NCBI GenBank assembly: GCA_009809945.1
Contig: WTPW01000660.1
Span: 282,601 to 346,600 of the forward strand
Reading direction: 5' to 3'
From: Gigaspora margarita
Taxonomy: Eukaryota; Glomeromycota; Glomeromycetes; Diversisporales; Gigasporaceae
DNA: 64,000 bases
Below are positions 23,472-36,541 of this stretch, piece after piece (position 1 is the first letter of the stretch; every line of letters starts with the position of its first letter). A program made the translations under genes and the position numbers. A model generated the notes under the pieces. That model did no database searches. It was not told the origin of the DNA and was given only the letters and a program-made list of their open reading frames with translations.

Positions 23472-24470
23472 ATGACTGACGAAGTTTATACTGCGTTGTG
23501 TTTGGCTTGTTTAATTTTCGGGGGGCAGTTCAAAAATAAGATTATATTAACCCTTCGTGGAGAAATCTATTTTTGTTTGAATCTGTATCACGATGCCAAT
23601 AAAGATTTAAATAAAGTTTTGGAAACAGAAAAGAGTGATGTTGCAGTAATTTTATTGCGTGGAGAAGTCTTTTACTGTCTTGATCGCTTTCATGAAGCAT
23701 TTGTCGATTTTAATGAAGTATTAAAAATTGAGCCGAATAGTACAGATATGTTATTTGAACATTATTATGGTGCACTTGTATACCTCGACAAAGCAATAGG
23801 AATTTTGCCAACAAACGTGATAGCGTTAATTTTCAAGGTAAAATTTTTCTAACATTAGGATTATATGAAGACGCATCGTCATGTTTGAACAAAGCACTAG
23901 ATATTGAACCAAATCACTCGCCTGCATTATTCTGTCTTGGTGAAATTCATAATAAATAATGTACTTCCTGATGCAAGTAAAGCATTAAAATTGAGCCAGA
24001 TTTTGTGCCTACGTTAATTCTTTGTAGAACAGCTTATTACAGGTTAAAAAAATATAATAAAGCTTTTGAAGACTTTAGTGAAGCATTTGAAATCAAACCA
24101 GTTCTGAAAAAATTAAGTAATTTAACTATAATTTGCTTGCGGGAAAGGTGTTTTATGCGTGGGCATTTGATTATGCGCTTTTAAAGTTTAAAAAGCATCA
24201 AAAATTTGTCAAAATAATGAAACGTTGTTTCAATTTAAAAAATATGAAAAAGCAATTTAAATGAAGGTCAGATAATTGAGTCAGATAATGATATTGCACT
24301 ATTCTATCGAAATGAAGCAAAATTTAAACAAGGACTACATGAAGAAAATCGTTTAATCCAGGAAACTTATTAGAAATGGAATTTAATAATACATTTTTAT
24401 TATTTTATAATGCTGATGTCAATTTCAAACATCAATAAAGATATTGATGTCGCAATAAAAATTAAGCATA
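23472..24470 (+). pseudogene. Tetratricopeptide-repeat protein pseudogene
   Basis: TPR helices can be read in succession: LRGEIYFCLNLYHDANKDLN, LRGEVFYCLDRFHEAFVDFN and EVLKIEPN in an intact part (23472-23840). After frame changes come LTLGLYEDASSCLNKALDIE (about 23850), AYYRLKKYNKAFEDFSEAFE (about 24030), ALFYRNEAKFKQGLHEEN (about 24298) and ADVNFK (about 24413). At least four frame changes or stops separate them. TPRs are protein-protein interaction solenoids; in these fungi such arrays often accompany kinases or Sel1 proteins. Reading stops at a TA-flanked element starting at 24471. ATG 23472 opens the longest piece, but the true start may be upstream. Confidence 0.7.
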
Positions 24471-25547
24471 TCTGAAATTTGTGACAGATTAAGCCACAGA
24501 TGTCAATTACTTGACCGACTGTATACATTTCCGACGCCAGTTTAGGCCATTACGTATAAAGTTCCGAGGATATGAAACGAATAAGAAAGTAAAGTTCTAT
24601 GTTATTGAATTATATGATTAATAATATTACCTTACTATATAATAAGACTTTGCAAGTTATACACACTTTTTTCGTCGGTTTAGCAGTATAACCTACATAC
24701 AAATATTTTTTTATATCGATTAATGTTACATTTTTTTCATCGCTTTGACAGAATAAACTTACATACGAAATATTATATATCGATTAGTGTTACACTTTGT
24801 TCATCGCTCTGGCAGAACAAACTCACATACGAAATATTTTTATATCGATTAGTGTATATCTAAGTATGGAATGTGTCAATAACGTAACGAGCACAGCACA
24901 GGTTTGCATTATATGAATTTTAATGTAATAAATCATAACAAATTTAATATGTCAATATACCTTAGGCGTTCTTGAGACCTTTTACCAGAAACTTTTAAAC
25001 CCAATTTTTCCACAGAACTATATAAATCTAATTCAAAACACTAAAGCTATGCTCTCATATCAAGCTGCAAAGATTTTGAGATTCCAAAGCCAAAAATCAG
25101 TGAATTAAAGGTTTTTATATTCTTTTGTTTTGCATATTAATTTATTTAACATGTTATGATTAATAATGTTTTTTTTTTTTTTTACATAGCGATGGGAAAT
25201 TAAAATTAATATAATCGAATCAAAAAATCTTCTAAATTAGTTTATTGCTAATATAATCGAACACTATTTAATTTCGTTTATTAATAAATATAACCGAATC
25301 GAAAAATCTTTTAATTTAGCTTATTGTTGTAGTGCAAAATTTTACAAAATTTTGTATTCACATATACAAGTTAAACTTCAAACGTTTTAAATATTTAAAA
25401 TATATATAATACGATAAAATTCTAATGCTACTTTAGTGCAAACCTAAATTATTTAATTAAATGTAAATAAAGTTTATACATACGTACGTACTTATATAGT
25501 TGGTCAAATAATTGACATCTGTGGCTTAACCTGCACAGATTTCAAAT
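24471..25547. mobile_element. TA-flanked inverted-repeat element, 1.08 kb
   Basis: The terminal regions are inverted copies: TTAAGCCACAGATGTCAATT near 24493 and its complement near 25510, extending outward to about 24471 and 25547 with an imperfect match. TA dinucleotides border both limits (24469-24470 and 25548-25549). The interior holds three tandem 65-bp units (24661-24854) and a direct repeat pair near 25210 and 25292. No coding capacity. It truncates the TPR pseudogene. Confidence 0.55.
24661..24854. repeat. Three tandem 64-65-bp units
   Basis: Units start at 24661, 24726 and 24790. Each ends in TATATCGATTA(A/G)TGT and shares a central ACATACGAAATAT. Confidence 0.85.
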
Positions 25548-26216
25548 TAAAACGGATGATATGGTGATAGTGATTATAGATGATTTGTGACTATAATGGG
25601 AGGTTTTTTGCTATGTTTTAAGTCCGTTGCACAAAATTGGGTGCTTATATAAAGGTGTGACATATAGTGTGTGATTATGAGAGTAAGGAGGCAAATGATT
25701 TTTAAAAAACATGATTAAATTATGACGCAATTTAATATAATTGAATATTTTTTTATATAAAATTTTCTCAAAGTGAATATTGTATTGTGGAATTTGGCCA
25801 GCACAGAATTAAACAATTAGACTCTGCTGTTTATGTTTTAAAACATTTTTGTGTTTTAATTGAAATACAATAAACAGTTTTAAATGTTATTTTTTACCAT
25901 TTTTAATAGAGAGGCAAAAATGTATCATGTGAACAAATGTTTTGTTGGATCAATTTCCAAACTATCAAAAATAGAGCTACACATACAGAATAATAAATTC
26001 ATGTGAACTAATATATTTATATGCAAGATTTTTCTCTATCTTATTTTTTTTGTTAAAATATATCATTTATCTGAATTTCCTGCATCTAATTTTTTTTAAT
26101 TTCTGAATCCTGTTTAACTTTTGATTATTTAGCATTCACACTATCATGGTGACAAAACAAAATAAATAAACAATTGATTATGTAAAGTAATGATTCTTTA
26201 AAATAGTTAACAGCTA
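25548..26216. other. Gene-free AT-rich stretch
   Basis: Nothing supportable was seen. Confidence 0.35.
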
Positions 26217-26425
26217 TTATTTTGGGTTTTGGGGCCTGAAATTAAATTTTTTTTCTGCAATTTTTTGATCTATTTTACTTAAAACATGAAATTTTTGATA
26301 CTTTTTTGAATAAATTAAATTATAAATAATATAAATATATAAATTTTCTTAGAAAAAATTTTAATTTATTTTTGGGAACCCAAAATAGGCATTTTTCAAA
26401 AATAAATTTAGGTGGCATGTATGGT
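26217..26425. repeat. Dispersed repeat, copy 1 (partner at 51090-51310)
   Basis: Shared blocks in the same orientation include TTTTTGATCTATTTTACTT, GATACTTTTTTGAATA and CAAAATAGGC.TTTTTCAAA. Divergence is roughly a quarter of positions by eye. No termini could be defined. Confidence 0.55.
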
Positions 26426-27306
26426 TCACACATATAACCATCAAAACCAAATAATTTCAAGCACCAAATTCTGGAATTCTTACAATAAAAATAAGAACTT
26501 TTTACAAAACATATTTGTCTGATATTAACATGGAACCAAGCTCTTCAACTAGACCAAGCTGAACTGGAAATATAAATTATAATAAGATTCAATATTACTT
26601 TAATTTTAAATTAATATTTTTATTTAATTTTTTATTGCATCTGGTACTTGATTTATATAAATATTTTACAATTTTCATTTTAATTAAAGTTTAAAAAAGT
26701 GTTAAATAATTAAGTAATTAATGAAAATAAATATAAATCAAAGAAATTTAACAGTAGAAAATTAAAGTGCAAATATTCTGATAAACAGCCTGGAAGTAAA
26801 AGAATCAAATTACAGAATTTAAAAAAATCAAATCATTTAGACTGGACATAATTTCAAGAAAAAAGATAGCAACAAAGTTCAATAATAATAGTATGCTTAC
26901 ACAACTAATGCTATGTAGTCCTGGTGATTATGGTCTGGACATCCTTGTAACTTACAAGAGAAAAGCATTTTTAGTCCAATGTAAATGTCAGAGTAATCCT
27001 ATATCCATAAGCATAATTTGATGAAATTATGATATATATTTTATAATATGATAGTAAAAAGTTGGAGAGACCTTTAATTAGAAGTGCTAATGCTTGAGTA
27101 AAGAATGTATGACCTAATATAAACATTTTGAATAATACAAATAGTATTGACTTTATTAAGGATTTTATTGATAATAAAATATAAATAAGAAGTGTGCTTA
27201 TACTACCTTTGTAAATAGTTTTTTTTAACCAAATTTTTATTTAAATAACAGTAATGCAATTTGTTATACAGATTATGTGTGTAAATTTTTTAATTATGAG
27301 ACAAAT

Positions 27307-27629
27307 AATTAATGCATCTAAATTTCATATATAAAATTTGTGCAAATTCTACTTTCTCAACTTATGTTAATTTCTTGGTTTAAGTTTGCAATTTATTTAT
27401 TATTAGAAGGTTCTTCTTATAAAAATTTAACGGCAATTTATAATAAATTTGAAACTAATCATAGTTACAAAGTTAGCCAATATTTTGACAACTTTTACTA
27501 TTTGTTTATAAGTGATTCACATCATTTTACCAAATTAGATAATTGTGTTTATCAATTTAATTGATGGTCCTAATTGCCAGTCAAGAAAGCAAATTTGCTC
27601 AAATTTTATATATAAAATTTAGGTGCATC
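27307..27629. repeat. Inverted-repeat element, arms about 38 bp
   Basis: TGCATCTAAATTTCATATA with following AAAATTTGTGCAAATT (27312) pairs with the reverse complement of the segment ending near 27626 (TGCACCTAAATTTTATATA). An open frame at 27340-27564 lies between the arms but has AT-driven composition and no family resemblance. Flanks TTAA and TCAA might be an altered TTAA target. Confidence 0.55.
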
Positions 27630-27834
27630 AAACATTTGATCATTAAAAATTTTCTATATAATATATCATGTTATTGATGAAGTTTATTGCAATCAAACTT
27701 TATATATAAATTTATAATATTTATATTTAATAATTTTAACAAATTTACTAATTGCAAAGTAATTCATATTATTTTATGATTGATATATATAAATTTTGAA
27801 ACAAAATAAATTTAAAAATGAAATAAACATATAT

Positions 27835-27870
27835 AATAACCTATAACCTTATAATTTGTTATAGGTTATT
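27835..27870. repeat. Perfect 13-bp hairpin
   Basis: AATAACCTATAAC and GTTATAGGTTATT are separated by a 10-nt loop. The function is unknown. Confidence 0.7.
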
Positions 27871-30816
27871 TGGACTTCTTTTCATTATTTATTTATTTTT
27901 TTTTTAAACCAATTCAACTGTTATTGCACAATATATAAATATTTATTTTATTGTTTCTTTAACTAATTTCTCACCAAACAAACAATAATTCTAGAAGCAT
28001 AATTATACAGTTCCAAATTGTAAAATTATTTTTCAAAATTCTATTAGTGTCAGATACTTTTTTAGAACTAAATAAGAAATGTCCTTGAAATATTATATTT
28101 GAATTAGAATTTGATAATATTATTACATTTTCTAATAATAGAACTTTTAATATTATCAGAGTTGAATTTAATAGTTTTATATTTGTGAACTCATTGAGCA
28201 TGTTACTCTAATCATTTAATTATTTCTCTAATAATGTCTCTAACTATTAAATAGTCAATAGATATAAAAAAAAAAAGTAAGCTTTTTTATCAAATGGACA
28301 ATCTCTTTAAAGATTTTACTCAATTAAAGTTAATAATTGATTGTATATTAACTGTGTTTTACAATTGCATTATACAAGAAATGATATCTGTAAAATTTAG
28401 TTCTAATTTGTCTATTGGGAAGGGCTTTTGGGCACCAATCATATATTCTTTTTTTTATTTCATTCTTTTATTATTATTATATTCAAAGATCCTTCTATAA
28501 CAAAAAGCTCAATTATTAGTATACTTGTAGAATAGTAAAGATCTAAAAATAGAATTAAGCCTTACTATACTTATAGTTTGCATTTTTTGCACTTTTTTGT
28601 ACTATACTTTTTGAACTGTAGTTTATGTACTTTGTACTAAACTTTCTGTAACATTTGCACCTTCTGAATTTTTTGACCTTTTTGTATTATTTACTGAACT
28701 TTTTTCTCTTACTGAATTTTAAACTTTTTGAACTTGGCCATTATTTATATTTGTAAATCAATGCCAGTTCAAAGTATATTATAATTAAGTATCCAAAAAG
28801 TATAAAAACATTACCTCTATTTTTTTTAATAAAAAACAACTCAGTAAGAATTAAACTTGGTTGAGTAATAACCTTTGAAATTAGAGTAAAAGTGTTAAGC
28901 TCTAAGTAGCTAATTTTTGATCCAAATTTATTTGTAAAATTCATACTTGAATTTATCTTGGCACCCTATTATAACTGATAAAATAATTATTTATTATAAA
29001 ATTATTGTATTTTTTATCCTGTAACTATCAATAAAATAAAAGTAAAAGAGAATTAGTAATCATCAATTACTAGAAAACTATAAGTGATTAAAACATTATT
29101 ACTCTATTTATCAATCAATGTACACTATCTTTGTGATTTTATTGTCTATTACAATCAAATTTTGTACTATATAACTATATTTGTAGTTTTATGTAGTAGT
29201 CAGAGTGTGGTTTAGGACTTTGTGTTTAGAAAAATTGGAAACCAAAGAAGTTAGTAGCTTATATTCTTAACAGGTTGGGAGAATAATTAGTACAGGTTCA
29301 AATAATTAGTCTTAGACTAAAGGCTCTGTATAGATATTGAAGATTGAATTTATAATTCTAGAGCTTGTTTGGATAGTGAACCTATTTTAATTAAGTAACT
29401 AATCAAGCAATAACAATTGAATTTTTTTTTACTAGCTAATCTTGTTTATAAATATTAATACTTTAGTGAATTGATTAAATTGAATACTAATATGTAATTT
29501 CTAACCTAGAATTTTGGGATCTTTTTACAAAAAAAAAGCTAAGTTATCATATATAATAATGATCAAGCAATAAAATAAGTCAACAATGAACCAATTTATT
29601 TAAAATTTTCATTATGGTTTCTTGCTATTTCTTTGAAGATTAGCAATTATCAATTCAATAAGCCAGTAAAAATCTGACAAAAACAAAACAAAAAACATGA
29701 AATAGAGCTCAATAACATAAATAGTTGTAGAATAAAGTGTTCAAAAAGTGGAAAAATACATGTTCAATAGCACTAACCCCTTTTTAATGATTTGTAAATT
29801 TTTTTCTCTTCTAACTTGGATATAGTACAGTATATATATGAGTGCATGTATAATACATGTATTCGTACATATACGCAAATTTTAATAAATCAATTATTAT
29901 GTAATTATGAACTTTATTAATAAATGTTATTACTTTTCTCATTAAAATAAATATATAAAAATTTCTATTAATAATATACTTTTGGCTTTTAATAACAAAT
30001 ATCATTGAACTTGAAGTGCTTTTCATATGAATAAAATATTGATTACAGCTTGTATAAACAATATAAAACTAATGTGTACAATATATCCTTATTATTATAT
30101 ATACATATTCTATAAAATTTTACTTTATAAAATAAATCAAGAAATAAATTAATTATATGAATAGTTTAAAAAAATCACTAACATTTTGTATAGGCAAAAT
30201 AACTGAATTGAAAGAAAAATTTTTATTAATCATATTAATTAACAGAATAGCACTAGTCTAGGATTAAGGTTGTTTTAAAGCACCTTAATCAATCTGTCTA
30301 AATGGATTTGAGGTTAAATTTTTATTAGTAAAAAATAGGTAAATGAATCAATTGAATTAATTATTCCAAGTAAATAAAACAAATAATTAAAGTTTAATAC
30401 ATCTGAAGTAAAAATTTAATTAGCAGAAGTTTATTTAACCAATTAATAGTATTTATTATTCTAATTTACAAGTGATAGATGTGCAAACATTCTTTTTTTG
30501 ATATAGAGTTGTGCATATTAGTTGAAATTTTTCATCGATTCAAGTATTTCTCTCTTTTTTATATAATAGATCTTCAAAATCATAACCAATATTGACACTT
30601 TATTACATGTGTTAAAAATCATCATCCTAAATAAAAAAGATATGGTTTTTGTATACAACAAGAAAATGACTATTACAAATGTCACCCAGAAAAAATTAAC
30701 TGCTGATATATTTCATTATTACATGCAAAGGTTCATACTAATAACATATGTACATACGTAACTTGTAAATGACTAATAGGTGTAAAGTGCAGTCTTTAAC
30801 TAAAATAAGGACAAAT
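27871..30816. other. Gene-free AT-rich stretch downstream of the alpha-kinase
   Basis: Small open frames (27971-28201, 28294-28500, 28741-28944, 29811-30026) are AT-composition artefacts with no motif. The part at 28560-28740 is a run of degenerate CTTTTTGNAC words. No element ends were found. Confidence 0.4.
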
Positions 30817-32786
30817 TTAACTACGAGATGGTAAACCCAACTTTCTACAAACATCATTACATCTATGATTAGCTAAAAAGCATCTATTAATTCCATCTCT
30901 ACCTAAATTAGTTTTTCCAAATCTTAAAGGATCAATACAATGTATCGCAGGATCAGTTAATAAAAACTGATCATGAAATTCAATTCCTTGAAGATCAGAA
31001 ACAACTAAATATTTATCAGTATGTTCATATGTAAAATGAACAAATGCTTCAAGAACAGGACGATATTCTACTATAACACCAGTATTTACATTAAAACGTT
31101 TAAATTCAGCACCTTGAAGTTCCGGTTCAGTAATATAATAACGAGTCCTACCATCAAAGGTAGCACGTACGAGATTAACTCTAAGGAAATTTACAGAAGG
31201 AATACTTTTTTTTCTTGCTTTCAAATTAAATTTTATAGTAAGGTAACTTGTTAAAGCAGAGATCTCCACGGATTCGAGATATTTTTCAAACCGATTATCA
31301 GTTGCATCTCTTATATATTCTTTCATAACCATTCGTCTAGGTGGAACATATTTAGTTCCAATAGCATAATAAGCATATTTTTCAACACCGGCAGCAAATG
31401 GATGTTCAGCAATCTTGAAACGATAAGATTTAGAAATGAGATACTTTTTATCGTAAAATCTTTCATTTTTAAGTTCGGATGCATCTTCAGGAATCAAATA
31501 ACATAAAGTTACACCTTTTCTTTCAGGAAGAGTAATCCAATTTGGTATAGTGTTGTTAATGTCAATTCTTTGTTGTGATAAATTCCTTCTAGTACCAATA
31601 GTGCTAGTTAATGAAACAGACATAGTAATAGATGTAGTAGTAGCAGCTACAAATTTATTAATTAATTCAATTGGATCACCACCTACAAGTTCAAATATTG
31701 AAAATTCACCAATTATACTACGAAATACTTCAATCATAGTATCAGTAGAATTTGTAATTTTTCCAAAAAAGTAAAAAATATTTTCAGATTGCATTTTTTG
31801 TAATACATTCTCTGCTGTTAAACCATTTGGATCACCGCCTGGAAATTCATCTTGCATAGTAGTAAAACGTTTACCATGAGGTGGACAATCACCAATATGG
31901 AGAAGGACTTTTGTACCATCATTCCAAGACAATTGATTTATAGCAGCATCAAGACCTCCAAGAACATCTTCAGGACCATCACCACCACCAGTAGCTGGTA
32001 CAGTAGATAAATTTCTTCTGAAATCTTCATAAGAATTTGTAAAATCAAAAATTTGTAGACGAGAAGGACATCACAATGATCTCGATAACCACAAAAACCA
32101 ACTTTAATTTTAATGCATTGATTCGTATTTTTAATATATTCAGTCACTTGTAAAATACAATCTTTGGCTGCAGCGATATGTCCCGCCATAGAACCTAAAT
32201 AAGTTAGATAAAGTTAAAATAGTGTATTTAACGTATTTTAATGTATTTAATGTATAGTGGTGAAATAATACAAACCAGTACAATCTAAAACATAACAAAG
32301 ATCAACTTCCATCGAACGATCAATGTTAGCAAGTGCTTTGAGTATAGCCTTTTCCCTTTTTCTTATAACTTCTCTTTTTCTAAGTTTGGCATCATCGGTG
32401 GTGACAGAGGGTATGATTGTGGATGAACCGATAGAAACACGTGTGTTGTTAGTAATTGTATCACTAGGTGGGGTTACGGTTGCGGTTGCGGTTGCAGTTG
32501 CGTGGTTAGTAACTGTACCAATAGATAAAGAAGTGTTGGTAGCTGTAATATCGTTTCTGGGTACAGTTTCGGTTGATACTTCATCTTCATATCGGTTAAT
32601 ACGATCGCCTTCAATATTCAATCTATCAAATTCGTTTAAAAAAGATTGATTTAATGCTGAGGAAGCAGTAGATGTCTCTGTTTCAGGATCATTTATAAGT
32701 CTACTAATATCATTTTCAGTATTATTATCATTTTCAGAAAGTACGGAAATAATTTCAGAAGATTCTCTATATTGAGTATTGGACAT
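30817..32786 (-). CDS. vWA-domain alpha-kinase
   Basis: This is an atypical Ser/Thr kinase of the MHCK/EF2K/VwkA type. The ATG is at 32786 (a longer reading would start at a TTG). Exon 1 (32786-32276) encodes a Ser/Thr/Asn-rich, disordered N-terminus with an ATATATATVTPP stretch. A basic KLRKREVIRKREK helix follows, then the start of the vWA domain. An 81-nt GT-AG intron (32195-32275) splits the metal site DCTG|SM. Exon 2 (32194-30817) continues the vWA domain (VKVGFCGYRDH, then GGGDGPEDVLGGLDAAI) and ends in an alpha-kinase domain with MVMKEYI, KYLVVSDLQGIEF, LLTDPAIHC, FGKTNLG and the zinc-binding HRCNDVC. One missing base near 32070 shifts the frame inside the vWA domain (GYRDHCD to PSRLQIFDF). 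That is either a real lesion or a base-call error. All other motifs are intact. The substrate is unknown. Confidence 0.85.
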
Positions 32787-35084
32787 TTTTTTTTTCAAAA
32801 AGAAAAGGGAAATAGTATTCGTAAATTAAATTGTTTAAGAATTTATAGCATGACAGTTAGTCTCTTTTTGGATTTATTAAAAAAGAAAACATGCAATACT
32901 GTTTACTTGATTATGATAACCCGTTTGATTATGCAAATCAGCCTACAATTTACTACTACTTACAAGTATGACAGTAAAATTAACGGGTATCTTTGAGAGT
33001 TTAGAAAAAAAAAATCTGTAATTTTAGCCAAATTATATGAATTCATTTAGAGTTTACATATCGATATCAAACGGATTGAGGCGCAAATTTCCATAAACAT
33101 TAATTCATTAAAATTTTCACGGAGTTTTTTCTCATTATTAAAGTTATAGATACTATCGCAATTCGAAAAAGGTAATATTTTAACAAAGAAATTGATAAGT
33201 CAAAATTTTCTGCATAACTGCCATTGTTTCCGTATTCGTGCAGAATGACATAAATTTGCGATTTTGATATACGTACGTAATACATATCATGTTATTAACT
33301 AGTGCCAAATTTATCTTCAAACATAAAGGTATGTGTGAGTAAATAATAATAATACAATTAATTGAGTATGTTATAACAGAACTTATGTATATAAATGATC
33401 GAGATTATTGAAGTCAAATCATTCTAAATCATAATATTGCTAGCTTGTAAATATCCGAATTTTAAAGATTGTTTTGAAATCTTTATATTATATGTTTTTT
33501 TCCTGTAATATTTTTCTGTGACTTCTCTGATATCAGGAAAATTAAATATGAGTTTAATATACCCATAAATTAACAAAAAATTTTGAATTTTTGTCAGTTT
33601 ACGGTCTTTTTCAGAAATCTAAGTAAAGTGAAGCCAATTCCCAAGATAAGAAGTATATATGTCATTATTTAAAAAAAGTTCTCGATGTACAAATATTATT
33701 GGTCTATTATGTCACGTTATTAAGGACCATCAATTCTGTCCAGTCAGAAAATGCGATTTATGCATGACCAATAGAAACTTGCGGAAAAATTAGTAAAGCC
33801 ACTTTGATATAATTCTTAAAAAGATTTTAAATAAGAGTATTACTATTTGCATACTATGTATTTGTACACGGATATTATAAATACCAACCAATATCTTAAA
33901 ATTTTGAATATGAACCGATTTTTGGTCTTTAATAAAAGATTTCTTTGGAAAATTTTAGTATAAACTATATCTCGCCCCAATCCTAAATCCACTCTTACCC
34001 TAACCATAGATAAGGATTAATTTTTCGTTTGTAATACAAAATCATAATTCAATAAATTATATCCGTGTTTGCACATATTACTTAAACGGTCAAACATACC
34101 TCATCTAACTTCCGAATTACTTCACTGATTTCCAAATTACTTCGAAAGTTTATAAAACAAGGTATAGATACTTAAAACTTTATTTTTTAATCTTAACTCT
34201 TACCAATTTGTACTCGTATTACCAATTCGCTGCGAGAACGTATTGTGTAACCAAGTAAATTTTGACATCTGTTTCATAAATTCCAAAGATGAGAAAGCAA
34301 TAGATTGGTTAATTGATATTCTATCCTATAAATCACACGCGTGATTCTGCATCCCATGTGGGATTTTTAGAACTACGAATTTCCATCATAAGGCAAAATT
34401 TATTTTTTCATTTTGCAATATATAGTATTCGAAAGTATGGTTGGCGGGTTGATTTTTTTTCAATGTGCAGTAAATTAATAGACTCATGTTATATCTAAGG
34501 TTATATGAAGATTTTTTATTTTACATAGTACGGAATCAAAAAAAAAATTAGGTCAGGAAGTTTTTTTCCATCAGTTATATTAGAGAATCCTTGAATTAAG
34601 TTCTCCGTCGTATGAAACCAGTTAAATTTATTGGAAAAATAAATAGCAAAAATGAATAATTGACAGAATTGAAACTTCCAAAAAACAAAAAAATTGAAAA
34701 TTGAAAGCAAAATGAAAATTTTACTTTGCGCAGACTAATAAAAACTTGATCAAGATATGCAAAATTTGTAAGCTTAATTAAAATAATAAGTTATAAAATA
34801 TTTAATATTATTATTTGTAAAGAGTCAAATACAATATTACCCTTTTTTTTTGTTGTTATATATATTTAAGTAATTTACATGAATTTGTTTTTTTTTATAA
34901 GAATTGCTAGCTTTTATCTTTTTTTTTTTTTTTAGAAATATATAAAGTAAAAAACTGTATTAGATCTGCATGATATATAAATACATTACTTATAATAATA
35001 AAATACAATATTAAAATACTCTAAGAAAATATAATATTTTTTTTAAATACTAACTTATAATCTATACTACAATTTCAACGTCGA
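32787..35084. other. Upstream region of the alpha-kinase and gene-free stretch
   Basis: No coding region, element ends or RNA motifs could be supported. The region just upstream of the ATG is T-rich and no clear TATA box stands out. Confidence 0.4.
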
Positions 35085-35225
35085 CTCATCAGCCCGTAGA
35101 TCTTTCTTTATAAGTCATTTCACAGTCTCATCAACCCGTAGAAATTTCTTTTATAAGTCATTTCACAAACCCGTAAATTTCATTGTCAACTCAATCTGTT
35201 GATCATTCTTTATAAGTCATTTCCC
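35085..35225. repeat. Degenerate tandem repeat (TTTATAAGTCATTTCAC units)
   Basis: Three units share (A/C)CCCGTA(G/A)A and CTTTATAAGTCATTTC, at about 35092, 35132 and 35170-35222. It lies directly outside the TA-flanked MITE. Confidence 0.65.
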
Positions 35226-35279
35226 GTCGACTTATCATCATGTATCATTTCTTTATTTGTAGAACCGACTCGATTTTTA

Positions 35280-36486
35280 CAGGGCAATCCCAAAATTCCT
35301 GGTCGAGTTTAGGCCCAAGTGGTCAGTAGGTTCTATAGCAAAATTATCAGCTGGGACTTTTCACTTAATGAACGGCTACTGTGACGGTTGATTGGGAGAG
35401 CGGGTAAAACAATATAGACAATAGTGCCAATTTACACTCCAACCGTGTACGGGAGAGAGATATAAATAAGTGTCAAGGGCTTGATTTAAGTCGAATATGC
35501 AATCAATGAAGACCAAAGGGATCTATCACTAAATCACTACGGTAAAATAGAGACGCTGGTGATGCTAATATCGGGATATCAATAATCCGATATCAATATA
35601 ATAATAAAAAGATATTATGCTAATGAATGATGGGGTCACCGGGGTATTGGGTTTAATTCCGGTCAGGTGATATCGATGTAGGTTAAATTTAGGAAGGGTT
35701 TGGAATTTTATTCAGGGGATAAAGTAAGTTCTAAATCAACTAACAAATTCTAGACAATCTAAAAGAGACAACGTTTATCATACAAATATTCAAACTAAAA
35801 GACTTTACTATAGACCAATCCGTAGGCCGATACGAATCATGTGCATAATTTCGAAAGATTAACAAGGCTACGTTAAACCAAATTCGAGTCTTGATAAAAG
35901 CCAATTCGAGGTTACAAGTCAATTCAGTCCGTCGAATTGAGTTACGAAGGGTTTTATTAAAGTTACAAGTCGAATTCAAGGATAAGTGTAATTTCTTTAT
36001 TCACGTTAAAAGTCAAATGATTATTTTAATACTAAAGGAAGGGAATTCTTTATTAAAATAATGATAAAACTTGAATGTCCTCTCTTGGCCTTAAACTTGA
36101 GGCCTTTATATACATTTTAAATTCTAACTATACGTATACATGAACGACTACGTTACTCATTATTACTACGTTAATACTACGATGGCTTACGACTTTCTTG
36201 TTGGTTATGCAGCTTCTACTACGCTACGTAGTGGGCTTTTCAAGCCTTCATTGTCCCAACAGGCTTAAACGGCTACGTTACATAGTCACCCTCATGTTCC
36301 TTATGCACCCAAAATAACATTCATATGCTTAAGCCACCAAGCCACCCATCATTACCCTTTTAGTATAATTCGTTACACTACGATTTCATTAGTAAAATTT
36401 TTAGACCCTGGGCAAAATTGATCATTTCAGGCCCTGCCGACCAGGACTCTGATGCATTCCGACCAGGAATTTTGTGGATCTTCCTG
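35280..36486. mobile_element. TA-flanked MITE split by an LTR
   Basis: The ends CAGGGCAATCCCAAAATTCC and, reverse-complemented, CAGGAAGATCCACAAAATTC both continue into CTGGTCG. TA borders both sides (35278-35279 and 36487-36488). Without the LTR insertion it is about 207 bp. This fits a Tc1/mariner-type MITE. Confidence 0.7.
35380..36377 (-). mobile_element. Solo LTR, 998 bp
   Basis: It begins TGTGACG and ends CGTTACA, the inverted TG..CA ends of an LTR, with a 4-bp duplication CTAC on both sides (35376-35379 and 36378-36381). On the minus strand a TATA-like GTATATAAAGG and downstream AATAAA words suggest the retroelement was in minus orientation; a weaker TATA-like word exists on the plus strand too. 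No gag or pol lies beside it, so recombination between LTRs probably removed the body. The small open frame at 35740-35979 is incidental. Confidence 0.6.
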
Positions 36487-36541
36487 TATGAGTTGAATAG
36501 ACTCAGGTTTCGCTTCACATCCACTTATTTCGCGGGTAATA

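Noticed and set aside
27340-27564. 74-codon plus-strand open frame
   Set aside because: Lies between inverted repeats, AT-driven residues, no motif.
32323-32649. 108-codon plus-strand frame
   Set aside because: Antisense shadow of alpha-kinase exon 1.
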